From contig NZ_JWLD01000007.1 in assembly GCF_000813725.1 (NCBI RefSeq), positions 1 to 64,000 on the forward strand: a DNA stretch of 64,000 nt. Reading direction: 5' to 3'. Position 1 is the first letter of the stretch. Every line of letters starts with the position of its first letter. Source of the DNA: Leisingera sp. ANG-Vp (GTDB taxonomy: Bacteria > Pseudomonadota > Alphaproteobacteria > Rhodobacterales > Rhodobacteraceae). The position numbers were made by a program, and so were the translations under genes. A model generated the notes under the pieces. The model searched no databases. It saw only the letters and a list, made by a program, of their open reading frames with translations, and was not told the DNA's origin. Shown piece by piece: positions 1 through 8,558 of this stretch.

Positions 1-1317
1 TATGCCGACGTGCTGCCCTATTTCAAACGCATGGAGACCTGGAACGACCGCGGCCACGGCGGCGACCCGGACTGGCGCGGCAAGGACGGTCCCCTGCATG
101 TGACCCGCGGCCCCCGCGACAACCCGCTGCACGATGCCTTCGTCAAGGCAGGCGAGCAGGCCGGCTACCCGGTCACCAAAGACTACAACGGCGAGCAGCA
201 GGAGGGCTTCGGCCCGATGGAGATGACGGTCCACAACGGCCGCCGCTGGTCCGCCGCCAACGCCTATCTGCGCCCGGCGCTGAAGCGTGAGAACTGCGAC
301 ATGATCCGCGCCTTTGCCCGCAAGGTGGTGATCGAGGACGGCCGCGCGGTGGGTGTCGAGATCGAACGCGGCGGCAAAACCGAGGTGATCCGGGCAAATG
401 CCGAGGTGATCCTGGCGGCTTCCTCGCTGAACTCGCCCAAGATGCTGATGCTGTCCGGCATCGGTCCGGCAAAGCACCTGGCTGAACATGGTATTCAGGT
501 CGTTGCAGACCGCCCCGGCGTCGGCCGGAACCTGCAGGACCACCTTGAGTTCTACTTCCAGTTCGCCTGCAAATTGCCGATCACTCTGTTCAAGTACTGG
601 AACCTGGTCGGCAAGGGCCTGGTCGGCGCTCAATGGCTGTTCACCAAGACCGGGCTCGGCGCCTCGAACCAGTTCGAAAGCGCCGCTTTCATCCGCTCCG
701 ACAAGGGGGTGGATTACCCGGATATCCAGTACCACTTCCTGCCCATCGCCGTCCGCTACGACGGCCAGGCCGCAGCCGAAGGCCATGGCTTCCAGGCCCA
801 TGTCGGCCCGATGCGCTCACCGTCCCGCGGCGAGGTCACGCTGGCCTCTTCTGACCCCAAGGACGCGCCGAAAATCCTGTTCAACTACATGTCGACCGAG
901 CAGGACTGGATCGACTTCCGCAAATGCGTGCGGCTGACGCGCGAGATCTTTGCCCAGGACGCGATGAAGCCGTTCCTCAAGCATGAGATTCAGCCCGGCA
1001 CCGATCTGCAGACCGACGACGAGATCGACGGCTTCCTGCGCGAGCATGTGGAAAGCGCCTATCATCCCTGCGGCACCTGCAAGATGGGGGCGGCGGATGA
1101 TCCGATGGCGGTGGTCGACCCGGAATGCCGCGTGATCGGCGTCGAGGGCCTGCGCGTCGCCGACAGCTCGATCTTCCCGCGCATCACCAACGGCAACCTC
1201 AACGGCCCGTCGATCATGACCGGCGAGAAGGCTTCGGACCACATCCTGGGCCGCCGTCTGCCGTCCTCGAACGCCGAACCCTGGTTCAACCCGAACTGGC
1301 GCGAAGCGCAGCGCTGA
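1..1317 (+). CDS. betA: Choline dehydrogenase, 3' part
   Basis: The frame is open from base 1, so this is the C-terminal 438 residues of a GMC-family flavoenzyme; the N-terminal FAD-binding GxGxxG region lies outside the window. Choline dehydrogenase oxidises choline to betaine aldehyde at the inner membrane, the first step to glycine betaine. Visible are the second GMC signature ([14 protein letters not shown]), the conserved active-site histidine in HPCGTCKMG, and [14 protein letters not shown] near the C-terminus. A full BetA is about 550 residues, which fits the missing length. A strong terminator follows. Another GMC alcohol dehydrogenase is possible, but the C-terminal pattern is typical of BetA. 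Confidence 0.9.
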   Translation, partial: YADVLPYFKRMETWNDRGHGGDPDWRGKDGPLHVTRGPRDNPLHDAFVKAGEQAGYPVTKDYNGEQQEGFGPMEMTVHNGRRWSAANAYLRPALKRENCDMIRAFARKVVIEDGRAVGVEIERGGKTEVIRANAEVILAASSLNSPKMLMLSGIGPAKHLAEHGIQVVADRPGVGRNLQDHLEFYFQFACKLPITLFKYWNLVGKGLVGAQWLFTKTGLGASNQFESAAFIRSDKGVDYPDIQYHFLPIAVRYDGQAAAEGHGFQAHVGPMRSPSRGEVTLASSDPKDAPKILFNYMSTEQDWIDFRKCVRLTREIFAQDAMKPFLKHEIQPGTDLQTDDEIDGFLREHVESAYHPCGTCKMGAADDPMAVVDPECRVIGVEGLRVADSSIFPRITNGNLNGPSIMTGEKASDHILGRRLPSSNAEPWFNPNWREAQR

Positions 1318-1333
1318 CCTGCCGCGCACCAGC

Positions 1334-1376
1334 AAGCCGCCCGCCACCTCCCCTTTGTGCGGGCGGCTTACTTTTC
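1334..1376 (+). terminator. Intrinsic terminator after betA
   Basis: An 11-bp perfect stem (AAGCCGCCCGC at 1334-1344 pairing with 1359-1369) is followed by ACTTTTCT. It lies 16 bases after the betA stop and should end the bet transcript. Confidence 0.75.
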
Positions 1377-1479
1377 TGTCGAAAATCAGCACGTCCGCGG
1401 CATCTTTTGATCCGCGTCAAAGCGGCGGCGCGGCCCGGCGCATAACCTGTTCACGACCCTAATGAGAAGGAGCGAACAG

Positions 1480-1719
1480 GTGTCCAACACGCCCCATGAA
1501 CTGGCACAGGAATTCCCGGACAAGGCTGCGCTGATGAGCGAGCTGAAGACGTCCGACGCCCATTTTGCCAAGCTGGCGGATGAATACCACGAGGTGAACC
1601 GCGCCGTGCACCGGGCCGAAACCAACGTGGAGCCGGTGAGCGCACAGGCTGAGACCGACATGCGCAAGCAGCGCGCCGCGCTGAAGGATGAGATCTGGGG
1701 AATCCTGTCCAAGGTCTGA
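1480..1719 (+). CDS. DUF465 (YdcH-like) small helical protein
   Basis: This 79-residue protein is charged and probably helical throughout. The core ALMSELKTSDAHFAKLADEY followed by HEVNRAVHRAE is the pattern of the DUF465/YdcH family, a short coiled-coil protein of unknown role. The GTG at 1480 is chosen because AAGGAG lies at 1467-1472, seven bases upstream; the in-frame ATG at 1462 sits before that Shine-Dalgarno and has none of its own. The gene is flanked by terminators on both sides, so it is probably monocistronic. Confidence 0.8.
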   Translation: MSNTPHELAQEFPDKAALMSELKTSDAHFAKLADEYHEVNRAVHRAETNVEPVSAQAETDMRKQRAALKDEIWGILSKV

Positions 1720-1742
1720 CCCGGTTCCGGCTAAGCAAGACG

Positions 1743-1771
1743 GAAGGGCGCTTCGGGCGCCCTTCTTTGTT
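1743..1771 (+). terminator. Intrinsic terminator after the DUF465 gene
   Basis: A 9-bp stem, GAAGGGCGC at 1743-1751 with its complement at 1757-1765, is followed by TTTGTTT. Confidence 0.85.
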
Positions 1772-2072
1772 TCGGCGGGCACGGCGGGAGTGGAAACAGC
1801 CCGGAAGAGAATCACTTTGCAGCAAATTTGAAGCAGTTTGCCCTCGGGAACTTTGGCTGGATTGGGGCTCTTCCGGCGGTCATTGCGCCTGCTCCGGAAA
1901 CAATCCGCTCCCGCTGACGGACTGTCTCCGCCCAGTGGCCGAACATTAACCAATTTCCTCAAATTCGAGCTAAAATGGGGCAATCCTCCGCGCTTTGGTA
2001 TAGTCTGGGTACAGCAAACGGATGTGCCTTCATACGGGCCGCTGCCTGAGTTTCGAGTTGAGGAGATGCCAG
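1772..2072. other. Intergenic region, no gene seen
   Basis: About 300 bases between the terminator and the next small gene. Open frames here have no Shine-Dalgarno and no recognisable protein. A TATAGT at 1999-2004 could be the -10 box for the gene at 2073, but I see no good -35 box. Confidence 0.5.
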
Positions 2073-2258
2073 ATGGAACAGACCTGCCAGACCGCTTTCG
2101 GTGAGGAGATTCAGGGCATCGCTGCAGAGGTCAGCGACGCGGAAATTCTGGCAGCTGTCCGCCGGGTGCTGACCGCGGAGGAGGTGAGCCATCCTGAGGT
2201 CGAACAGCCTGGGAAAACCTCCTTGGTTTCGGCGCTGCTCAGCAAGCTGCGCGGGTAA
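2073..2258 (+). CDS. Small orphan protein (61 aa)
   Basis: An acidic 61-residue protein of unknown function. The ATG at 2073 is chosen because AGGAG at 2061-2065 lies seven bases upstream. The middle (DAEILAAVRRVLTAEEV) looks like an amphipathic helix and the C-terminus (SLVSALLSKLRG) is a second short helix. There is no signal peptide or membrane segment, and the next gene is convergent. I recognise no family; a genuine small gene is likely given the ribosome-binding site. Confidence 0.55.
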   Translation: MEQTCQTAFGEEIQGIAAEVSDAEILAAVRRVLTAEEVSHPEVEQPGKTSLVSALLSKLRG

Positions 2259-2336
2259 CAGGCACCTGCCGAATTCGTAAAGCCACTGTTCGGAACACAG
2301 GGTGCAGTCCTTTGCGGCGCATCCTCTAACAGTAGT

Positions 2337-2972
2337 TTAAGACAGGTTCTGGCAATATGTCTGCTGGTATTCGATCAAAGCAGCTTCCAGCGCGCGCAGC
2401 TGCTGCCCTCCTCCTGGTTGATCATAGGCAATGAACAGCCTTGTGCTATCCCGGAAAACGTAGCTCTTACCATCTCCACGGGGGCTTGGACGGGTGTCGC
2501 CTGAGCGGATATAGGATTGTGTCCGCTCCCGCAGAACAGACTCCTCTCGAATAATTGGAAAGGCATCGCTGCCGGAAATCTCCATTGCACCTCCGGCTTC
2601 CGGACCTTCATCCAGATCCACGACCCAGGAGCCATTGCGTAGAAAATCCACCGGCTTTCCTTCCTCTTGCAGCACTTTGGCTCTCATCCGGAAAGTCAGC
2701 GGTACAGTGAAAGCGGCGGTTTGCAAATCGGCACTGGCGATGCCCACCAGGACTTCGCCGCCCTCCGGAAGCGGATCCCACCGGCGGGAATGGAATACGC
2801 AGCCTTCAACCTTGGCATCCAGACGGTGCCCGATCTTTTTATACTCGCTCAGCCTAGCGATTTCGTCTGCAAGCTGAGTTTGCGGAGAAGCGGCGGTCGC
2901 TTGGGAGCCGCCAGAAATGGCGAGGCAAAGTGCACACTGGCAAAGGAGCTGCTTCAAGGGGAGAGAGGTCAT
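2337..2972 (-). CDS. Secreted protein of unknown function
   Basis: A 211-residue protein with an N-terminal signal peptide (hydrophobic LLCQCALCLAISGG, then an ATAA type cleavage region near residue 27). The mature part is soluble, with two cysteines (VEGCVFHSRRW and the C-terminal QTYCQNLS) that could form a disulfide in the periplasm. AAGGA lies about ten bases before the ATG. GC content is lower than in the surrounding metabolic genes. The layout (signal peptide, about 210 residues, C-terminal cysteine) resembles the unknown protein at 10278, although I see no clear sequence match between them. Confidence 0.65.
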   Translation of the reverse strand: MTSLPLKQLLCQCALCLAISGGSQATAASPQTQLADEIARLSEYKKIGHRLDAKVEGCVFHSRRWDPLPEGGEVLVGIASADLQTAAFTVPLTFRMRAKVLQEEGKPVDFLRNGSWVVDLDEGPEAGGAMEISGSDAFPIIREESVLRERTQSYIRSGDTRPSPRGDGKSYVFRDSTRLFIAYDQPGGGQQLRALEAALIEYQQTYCQNLS

Positions 2973-3126
2973 GCAAAGTCCTTGGTTTTGTAGAATGAAA
3001 CTGGGGGGTGAAATCCTGCAAAAGCGGGGGTTCTAAGTATGTTTCGCGTTTATATACCCCTGCAAAGCATCGCAAGGCGCACGCAAAGCACGTTCCCGCG
3101 AAGCTGAGCAATTCTGTATCGCGCCC

Positions 3127-4515
3127 TCAGCTCACCTCGTAAGGCAGCACGCCGCGCTGGTCGGTGTTGATGGTCAGCCGCCGCTCCAGCGGCGGGACTG
3201 ATCGCTGGTGGCAGTCCTTGCGCTCGCAGATCCGGCAGGAGATGCCGATCGGCTCATAGGCGCTGTCGTTGCTCACATCCAGATTGTCCGCATAGACCAG
3301 CGCATCCGCGTGGCGCACCTCGCACCCAAGCGCAATTGCATAGCGCCGCACCGGCGCGCCGTAGGAGCCGCCGGGCTTCGACACATCCCGCGCCAGGGAG
3401 ATATAGCGCACCCCGTCCGGCGTCTCTGCCAGCTGGCGCAGGAAGCGGCCCGGGGTCTCAAACGCCCGGTGCACGTTCCACAGCGGGCAGGCGCCGCCGA
3501 AACGGGCAAACTGCAGCCGCGTGGCCGAGTGCCGCTTGGTGATCGTGCCGGCCTGGTCCACGCGCACAAAGAAAAACGGCAGCCCCTTGGCGCCGGGCCG
3601 CTGCAGAGTTGAGAGCCTGTGCGCAATCTGTTCGATCGAGGCGCCAAAACGGATCGACAGCAGCTCCAGGTCATGGCGGCAGGCCTGGGCTGCGTCCAGG
3701 AACCGCGTGTAGGGCATCAGCGCGGCGCCGGCAAAGTAATTCGCCAGGCCGATCTTGGCGATGGAGCGGGCCTCCTCGCTCTGAAACTTTGCAAAATCGA
3801 GGGTCGCTTCCAGCAAAGTGTTCTGCCGCAGCAGCGCCACCTGCAGCAGCATCTGGAACAACTGCGTCTGCGGGGCCGAGCGGTTCGACAGGTGCAGCAC
3901 CCTGGCCTCGCCGTCATAGTGGCGCAGCCCCTCCATCTCAGTCTGGCGCACGGTGATGCCGCCGCGCTCCAGCTCGGCTATGGCTGCAGCACGGATGTCG
4001 CTGGTAGAGGCAAACCGTTCTGCCGCATGGTCCACTGCGTCGATGTAGTTGTCGCAGTAATGGAAGAAATCCCGGACCTCTTCCCAGGGAGAAGCCTGGA
4101 TGCGCGCATCCTCCCGTCCCAGCGCCTCATCCAGTGAAGCCAGCCGCTCATGGGTTTGCCGGTAGGCCCGGTGCAGTGAAAGAAAGGCGCGTGCCAGGGC
4201 AGGGGCATTCGACGCCGTCAGCCGCAGGTCCGCCAGCGGCGGCGCGTCATCAGCAAAGACCGGATCCGCCATCGCCTCGCGCATGTCGCTGACCAGCCGT
4301 TCGCTGTCGCCGGCGCTCAGCTCGGTCACATCCATGCCGAATTCCTGCGCCAGCGCCAGCACCACCGTGGTCGAGACCGGGCGGTTGTTGTTCTCCATCT
4401 GGTTCAGATAGGGCAGGGAGACCCCCAGCTTGGCGGCAAAGTCCTTCTGCGTCAGCTCCAGCCGCTGCCGCATCTCGCGCAGCTTGGCGCCGGCGTAAAG
4501 TTTCTGGGTGGCCAT
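3127..4515 (-). CDS. pccR: ScfR-family acyl-CoA responsive regulator of propionyl-CoA carboxylase
   Basis: A 462-residue regulator of the short-chain fatty acyl-CoA regulator (ScfR/RamB-like) family. Residues about 8-62 form an XRE-type helix-turn-helix (LREMRQRLELTQKDFAAKLG, then SLPYLNQMENNNRP). A central IrrE-like domain and a C-terminal ScfR domain follow, ending in a cysteine cluster (ISCRICERKDCHQR) typical of the family. In Rhodobacter sphaeroides PccR controls pccB and binds TTTGCAAA-type motifs. The ATG at 4515 is chosen because the HTH starts a few residues later and an operator-like repeat lies directly upstream; a longer start would translate that repeat. The gene is about 4 kb from pccB, which carries matching sites. 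Confidence 0.85.
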   Translation of the reverse strand: MATQKLYAGAKLREMRQRLELTQKDFAAKLGVSLPYLNQMENNNRPVSTTVVLALAQEFGMDVTELSAGDSERLVSDMREAMADPVFADDAPPLADLRLTASNAPALARAFLSLHRAYRQTHERLASLDEALGREDARIQASPWEEVRDFFHYCDNYIDAVDHAAERFASTSDIRAAAIAELERGGITVRQTEMEGLRHYDGEARVLHLSNRSAPQTQLFQMLLQVALLRQNTLLEATLDFAKFQSEEARSIAKIGLANYFAGAALMPYTRFLDAAQACRHDLELLSIRFGASIEQIAHRLSTLQRPGAKGLPFFFVRVDQAGTITKRHSATRLQFARFGGACPLWNVHRAFETPGRFLRQLAETPDGVRYISLARDVSKPGGSYGAPVRRYAIALGCEVRHADALVYADNLDVSNDSAYEPIGISCRICERKDCHQRSVPPLERRLTINTDQRGVLPYEVS

Positions 4516-4525
4516 AGGGCGTGCC

Positions 4526-4563
4526 TTTGCAAGTTTACTTTCCGCGCAAGTTAACTTTGCAAA
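4526..4563 (-). promoter_or_regulatory. Probable PccR autoregulatory operator
   Basis: Immediately upstream of the pccR start are TTTGCAAG (4526-4533) and TTTGCAAA (4556-4563). The segment also contains a 17-base direct repeat, GCAAGTTWACTTTSC starting at 4529 and again at 4546, matching at 13 of 15 positions. ScfR/RamB proteins bind TTTGCAAA-like boxes, so autoregulation is inferred. Confidence 0.65.
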
Positions 4564-4580
4564 ATGGCGCGCGCAAGCGG

Positions 4581-4868
4581 TCAGACCCGCGCACCCTCCC
4601 GGAACACCTGCCGCCATTCCAGGATCCGCACTGACTTGCGCAGGCCGGTCGGCCAGAACGGGTCCGCCTGCACCAGTTCCTGGACGTCCTCCGCCGAACC
4701 GGCTTCGACGATCCACATGCCGCCCTGTCCCTCCCCGTTTTCCAAAAGCGGGCCAGCGCCCTGGACCTGCTGCCCGCGGCTGGCCAGAAATTCAAGATGG
4801 GCAGCCATATGCTGCTGCCGCAGTGTCTCCCTGCCGGGAGTGTCTTCAAACAAAACGCAATAGATCAT
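4581..4868 (-). CDS. YciI-family protein
   Basis: A 95-residue YciI-like (dimeric alpha/beta barrel) protein. It has the usual N-terminal strand MIYCVLFEDT, the HLEFLASRG helix region, a glycine-rich GAGPLLENG, and ADPFWPTGL, corresponding to the family's ADPF motif. The reaction is unknown for most members; some are small dehydrochlorinase-like or muconolactone isomerase-like enzymes. AGGAG precedes the ATG at 4868. It is divergent from the LysR gene at 4963, separated by 94 bases, so the LysR protein probably controls it. Confidence 0.85.
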   Translation of the reverse strand: MIYCVLFEDTPGRETLRQQHMAAHLEFLASRGQQVQGAGPLLENGEGQGGMWIVEAGSAEDVQELVQADPFWPTGLRKSVRILEWRQVFREGARV

Positions 4869-4962
4869 GCTTCGCTCCTGATTGTCGCTGCAGCAGGGTG
4901 CATCATGGCAGAATTGCGCGGCAGGGTGGAATTCCGCGGCTTTAAGGTGCAAATTTGCCGCT

Positions 4963-5823
4963 ATGAACTGGGATGACGCACGTTTTCTTCTGGGGCTGGC
5001 ACGGGCAGGCAGCCTGACCGCCGCGGCCCGTCTGCTGCGGGCCGACAAAAGCACTGTGGCGCGGCGGCTGGCAGCGCTGGAGCAAGCGCTGGGGTTTGCG
5101 CTGACAGAAAGGGAGGGGAACGGCGCGTTGCGGCTGACCGCTGCGGGGCGCGGCGCGTTGCGCCATGCGGAAGCCATGGGGGATGCGGCGCAGGCGCTTC
5201 AGGCGATGGGCCAGGACGAGGCCGTGCAATTTGCAGGCACCGTCCGGCTGACAGCGGTGCCGCTGATCGTCAATCATCTGCTGCTGCCGCAGCTGCCGGA
5301 CCTGCTGTCCGCCGCGCCGGGGCTGCGGGTGGAGCTGGCCAGCGACCCGCGCGACCTGAGCCTGCCTGAAGGCGAAGCCGATATTGCGCTGCGGTTTGCC
5401 CGTCCGGCTGGAACAGGGCAGGGGGTCCTGGCGCGCAAAATTGCCGTTTTGCCCTATGCGGCTTACGCCGCGCAGCAGGCCGGCCCGGATCTGCCCTGGC
5501 TGGGATATGATCCGCGGATGGGTTTCCTGCCGCAGGCAGAAGCGGTGGATGCGGCAGCGCGCCAGCCGGGGGAAACGCTGTCCCCTGCCTGTTTCAATGA
5601 TGCGGAAACCCTGTTTCTCTCGGTGCTGGCTGGGCAGGGGAAGACCCTGCTGCCGCGGCTTGTAGGGTCAGCCAATGCCAATTTGCGCGAGCTGCCCTGC
5701 CCGGTGCCTTTGCCGGAGCGCGAGCTTTGGCTGATGGTCCGGCGCGACTTGCGGGGGCTGGAGCGCATTCGCCGCACCGTTGCCTGGCTGGAAGGGGTGT
5801 TTGCCGCGCCGGGCCCGGGCTGA
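4963..5823 (+). CDS. LysR-family transcriptional regulator
   Basis: A 286-residue LysR-type regulator. Residues 1-60 are the winged helix-turn-helix (WDDARFLLGLARAGSLTAAA, then KSTVARRLAALEQALG), and the rest is the periplasmic-binding-protein-like effector domain (LLSAAPGLRVELA; GEADIALRFARP). The ATG at 4963 is chosen because the HTH begins directly after it. Two features suggest a target: divergence from the YciI gene, and a GCAAATTTGC palindrome five bases before its own start. The effector is unknown. Confidence 0.88.
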   Translation: MNWDDARFLLGLARAGSLTAAARLLRADKSTVARRLAALEQALGFALTEREGNGALRLTAAGRGALRHAEAMGDAAQALQAMGQDEAVQFAGTVRLTAVPLIVNHLLLPQLPDLLSAAPGLRVELASDPRDLSLPEGEADIALRFARPAGTGQGVLARKIAVLPYAAYAAQQAGPDLPWLGYDPRMGFLPQAEAVDAAARQPGETLSPACFNDAETLFLSVLAGQGKTLLPRLVGSANANLRELPCPVPLPERELWLMVRRDLRGLERIRRTVAWLEGVFAAPGPG

Positions 5824-5826
5824 CCC

Positions 5827-7038
5827 TCACGCCTCTAGGCGCCGCTCCCGCCTGATCACCAGCAGGATCGAGATCAGCCCGCAGACGCCGGTGGCAAACA
5901 TGATTGTCAAAAGCGGCACCGCGGTGGAGCCCGGCACCAGCAGCATGCCGGCAAAGGCGCTGAGCGCCGCGCCTGCGCCGATCATGATAGCGCCGCTAAG
6001 GCCCGAGGCGGTTCCCGCCAGATGCGGCCGCACCGAGATTGCCCCGGCAGTTGCGTTGGGGATAGCCATGCCGTTGCCGACCCCGACAAAACACATGAGG
6101 CCGAAGAACGTCCACACCGTATCAGCGCCGGACGCCGCGATCAGCAGCGACACCAGCACCCCGCCGCCATTGATCACGCAGCCCCAAAGCACCATCCGGT
6201 TGATGCCGATGCGGGTGGAATAGCGGCCGGAAACGAAGTTCCCGGCAAAGTAGCCGATTGCAGGCGCCGAGAAATAGACGCCGAGTTCCGCCGTGCTGAG
6301 GCCGTACACCTCGGTGCCGACAAACGGCGCGCCGCCCAGATAGGCAAAGAACGACCCCGACGCGAGGCCGGACGCCAGCGAATAGCCCCAGAACCGCGGC
6401 GAGCGCAGCAGCTCCGGGTATTCCTTGAATTGCGCGGTCAGCGTCTTGCCGCTTTTGCGGGCGGTCTCGCCGAAATCGGTGAAGGTGATGGCCAGCGTGG
6501 CGGCGCCCACCAGGAACAGCAGCCAGAAATTGGTCTTCCAGCCCATCCACTGGTCCAGGAAGCCGCCGATGGCCGGCCCGATCATCGGCACCACCGCCAT
6601 GCCCATGGTGACATAGCCGATCATGCTGGCCGCCTGATCGGTGTCAAACATGTCCCGCACCGCGGCACGGCTGAGGACCATGGTGGCGGCCACGACGGTC
6701 TGCGCCACCCGGAACATCAGGAAAGCTTCGGCTGTGGGCGCATAAATGCAGCCCAGTGTCGCCAGCAAAAACAGCACAATGCTGGCCAGGATCACCGGCC
6801 GCCGCCCCATCTGGTCTGAAATCGGCCCGACAAAAATCTGCACCACCGCATTGCCCGCCAGATACAGCGCCACCGACAGCTGCATCACCCGGTATTCAAC
6901 CGCATAATACTCCGCCATCCCCGCAAGCGACGGCAGATGCAGGTTCATGCCAAGCGCCGACAGGCCTGCCAGCAGGATCAGGGTGAAGATGCGCGGAGGC
7001 GTCCGCTGGCCGGAAATGCGGGCATTATATGTGGACAT
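5827..7038 (-). CDS. MFS drug exporter, Bcr/CflA family
   Basis: A 403-residue, 12-helix major facilitator of the DHA1 Bcr/CflA group, expected to export drugs or other small molecules by proton antiport. Seen are the motif between helices 2 and 3 (GPISDQMGRRPVIL), the helix-5 antiporter-type motif region (MAVVPMIGPAIGGFLDQWMGW), and the C-half GNGMAIPNATAGAISVRPHLAG. It faces away from a paralogous exporter at 7279; the two share all of these motifs but differ widely elsewhere. Its stop lies four bases from that of the convergent LysR gene. Substrate unknown. Confidence 0.88.
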   Translation of the reverse strand: MSTYNARISGQRTPPRIFTLILLAGLSALGMNLHLPSLAGMAEYYAVEYRVMQLSVALYLAGNAVVQIFVGPISDQMGRRPVILASIVLFLLATLGCIYAPTAEAFLMFRVAQTVVAATMVLSRAAVRDMFDTDQAASMIGYVTMGMAVVPMIGPAIGGFLDQWMGWKTNFWLLFLVGAATLAITFTDFGETARKSGKTLTAQFKEYPELLRSPRFWGYSLASGLASGSFFAYLGGAPFVGTEVYGLSTAELGVYFSAPAIGYFAGNFVSGRYSTRIGINRMVLWGCVINGGGVLVSLLIAASGADTVWTFFGLMCFVGVGNGMAIPNATAGAISVRPHLAGTASGLSGAIMIGAGAALSAFAGMLLVPGSTAVPLLTIMFATGVCGLISILLVIRRERRLEA

Positions 7039-7155
7039 ACCATCTGCCTTAGAGCAGCCCGCCGTCCTTGTCTATCGGGTAATCAGGCAACCTCTGTCAT
7101 GGGCGTTGCAACGCGCAAGCATTGCGGATAGCGTTCCGGTAAAGGGAGGCTCCGC

Positions 7156-7203
7156 ATGCTGATTTCAGCCGTATTCGCAGTAAACAGGCGCATGGACCGT
7201 TAA
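7156..7203 (+). CDS. Candidate leader peptide upstream of the exporter (15 codons)
   Basis: A short ORF encodes MLISAVFAVNRRMDR and stops with TAA at 7201-7203. GGGAGG at 7144-7149 is placed as a Shine-Dalgarno, seven bases before the ATG. The last codons (CGC-ATG-GAC-CGT) lie inside the left arm of a long hairpin, and an intrinsic terminator follows, all before the Bcr/CflA exporter ATG at 7279. Leader ORFs of this kind control inducible resistance genes by ribosome stalling (erm, cat and the CmlA-type chloramphenicol exporters). Function here is inferred from layout alone. Confidence 0.5.
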   Translation: MLISAVFAVNRRMDR

Positions 7204-7261
7204 CGGTTTCCATATCCGTTTCCATGCGCCCCCGGACCAGTTCCGGGGGTTTTTTGTTTTT
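7187..7261 (+). terminator. Hairpin plus intrinsic terminator (attenuator-like) in the exporter leader
   Basis: First arm: GGCGCATGGA (7187-7196) pairs perfectly with 7221-7230. Inside it AACGG (7202-7206) can pair with CCGTT (7216-7220). A second hairpin has an 8-bp GC stem, 7229-7236 with 7242-7249, followed by TTTTTTGTTTTT. The two hairpins share bases 7229-7230. The terminator sits only 17 bases before the exporter ATG, so full-length transcription must read through it. Confidence 0.75.
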
Positions 7262-7278
7262 GAAACAGGAGCACTGCA

Positions 7279-8490
7279 ATGCCCGCAGCTAAATCTCCGC
7301 CGCATTTTTTCACACTGATTGTTCTGACAGCCTATGCCACCTTGTCGCTCAATATGTTTCTGCCATCCCTGCCGGGCATCGCAGCGGACCTGGATGCGGA
7401 CTATGCAACCGTCAGCCTTGCAGTGTCCGGCTACCTCGGGATCACTGCTGTCATCCAGCTGATTGCGGGGTCGGTGTCGGACCGGATCGGCCGCCGCCCG
7501 GTGCTGCTTGCTGCCACCGCCCTGTTTGCCGCCGCCTCGCTGGTCTGTGCGCTGGCGCAGGATGTCTGGACCTTTCTGGCGTTCAGAATGCTGCAAGGCG
7601 GCATAATTTCCGGATATGCGCTGTCGCTTGCGATTGTGCGCGATACCTCGTCCGAGCAGAGGGCGGCCGGGCTGATCGGCTATATCAGCCTGGGCATGGC
7701 GGTTGCGCCGATGCTTGGCCCGATGCTGGGCGGGCTGCTGGATTCCGTCTTCGGCTGGCGCGCCAGTTTCCACTTCTACGCAGTGTCGGGGCTGCTGCTG
7801 TTTGCCCTGTGCTGGGCCGATTTGGGGGAAACAAGACCCGCCCGGGCAGGTGAGGCGCCACTGCCGGCAGGCGGGGCAGCCGCGCTTTTGCGGGCGCCGC
7901 TGTTTTGGGCCTATTCCCTGTGCGGCGCTTTCTCGACCGGCGCCTTCTACATTTTCCTGACGGGCGCGCCCTTGGCCGCCGCAGCGCAGTTTGCCATGCC
8001 GTCCAGCGCGCTCGGCATATGTATCGGCTCAATTACCGCCGGTTTCATGGCTGGCAGCCTGATCTCTGCGAAGCTGGCGCCGCATTGCACTCCGGCGGCC
8101 CTGATGCTGGCCGGGCGGCTGGTGGCCTGTGCCGGCCTCGCTGCGGGGCTGGCCCTGACCCTTGCAGGCCCGGCATCGCCGGTCCTCTTCTTTGGCTGCA
8201 CGGTCTTTGCCGGTCTCGGCAACGGCATCACGATGCCCGCCTGCAATGCTGCGGCAATGTCTGTCGAGCCCCGGCTGGCGGGCAGCGCCGCCGGGATCAG
8301 CGGCGCGCTGACTGTGGCTGCAGGCGCTGTCCTGACCGCGCTGACGGGGTGGAGCCTTCCGGCTGCAAACCCGGCTCCTGCACTGCTGCTGCTGATGCTG
8401 CTGGCCTCGGCTGCAGGTCTCGCTGCGGTCCTTGCCGCCGTCCGGCTGCGCCGCGGCGGGGCAGGCGGCCGCGAAGCGGGGGTACAGTAG
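7279..8490 (+). CDS. MFS drug exporter, Bcr/CflA family, with attenuator-like leader
   Basis: A 403-residue 12-helix DHA1 transporter and paralog of the divergent exporter at 5827-7038. Motifs: GSVSDRIGRRPVLL between helices 2 and 3, MAVAPMLGPMLGGLLDSVFGW in helix 5, and GNGITMPACNAAAMSVEPRLAG in the second half. CAGGAG lies about eight bases before the ATG. The same broad family includes Bcr (bicyclomycin) and CmlA/FloR (phenicols). A 15-codon leader ORF and a terminator lie in its 5' leader, suggesting inducible expression. Substrate unknown. Confidence 0.9.
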   Translation: MPAAKSPPHFFTLIVLTAYATLSLNMFLPSLPGIAADLDADYATVSLAVSGYLGITAVIQLIAGSVSDRIGRRPVLLAATALFAAASLVCALAQDVWTFLAFRMLQGGIISGYALSLAIVRDTSSEQRAAGLIGYISLGMAVAPMLGPMLGGLLDSVFGWRASFHFYAVSGLLLFALCWADLGETRPARAGEAPLPAGGAAALLRAPLFWAYSLCGAFSTGAFYIFLTGAPLAAAAQFAMPSSALGICIGSITAGFMAGSLISAKLAPHCTPAALMLAGRLVACAGLAAGLALTLAGPASPVLFFGCTVFAGLGNGITMPACNAAAMSVEPRLAGSAAGISGALTVAAGAVLTALTGWSLPAANPAPALLLLMLLASAAGLAAVLAAVRLRRGGAGGREAGVQ

Positions 8491-8558
8491 CTCCAGCTGC
8501 GCAGAACGGTCATTCCTCCGGTGCGTTCTTCCAGCGGTGGGGTTTGCTGATTTTCAAC

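Noticed and set aside
1767-1949. Small plus-strand frame after the DUF465 gene.
   Set aside because: It overlaps the terminator, has no Shine-Dalgarno, and its composition does not look coding.
7156-7261. Riboswitch upstream of the exporter.
   Set aside because: I tried guanidine, SAM, TPP, cobalamin, fluoride, yybP and ZTP consensus elements by eye and none fits. The leader ORF explains the layout better.
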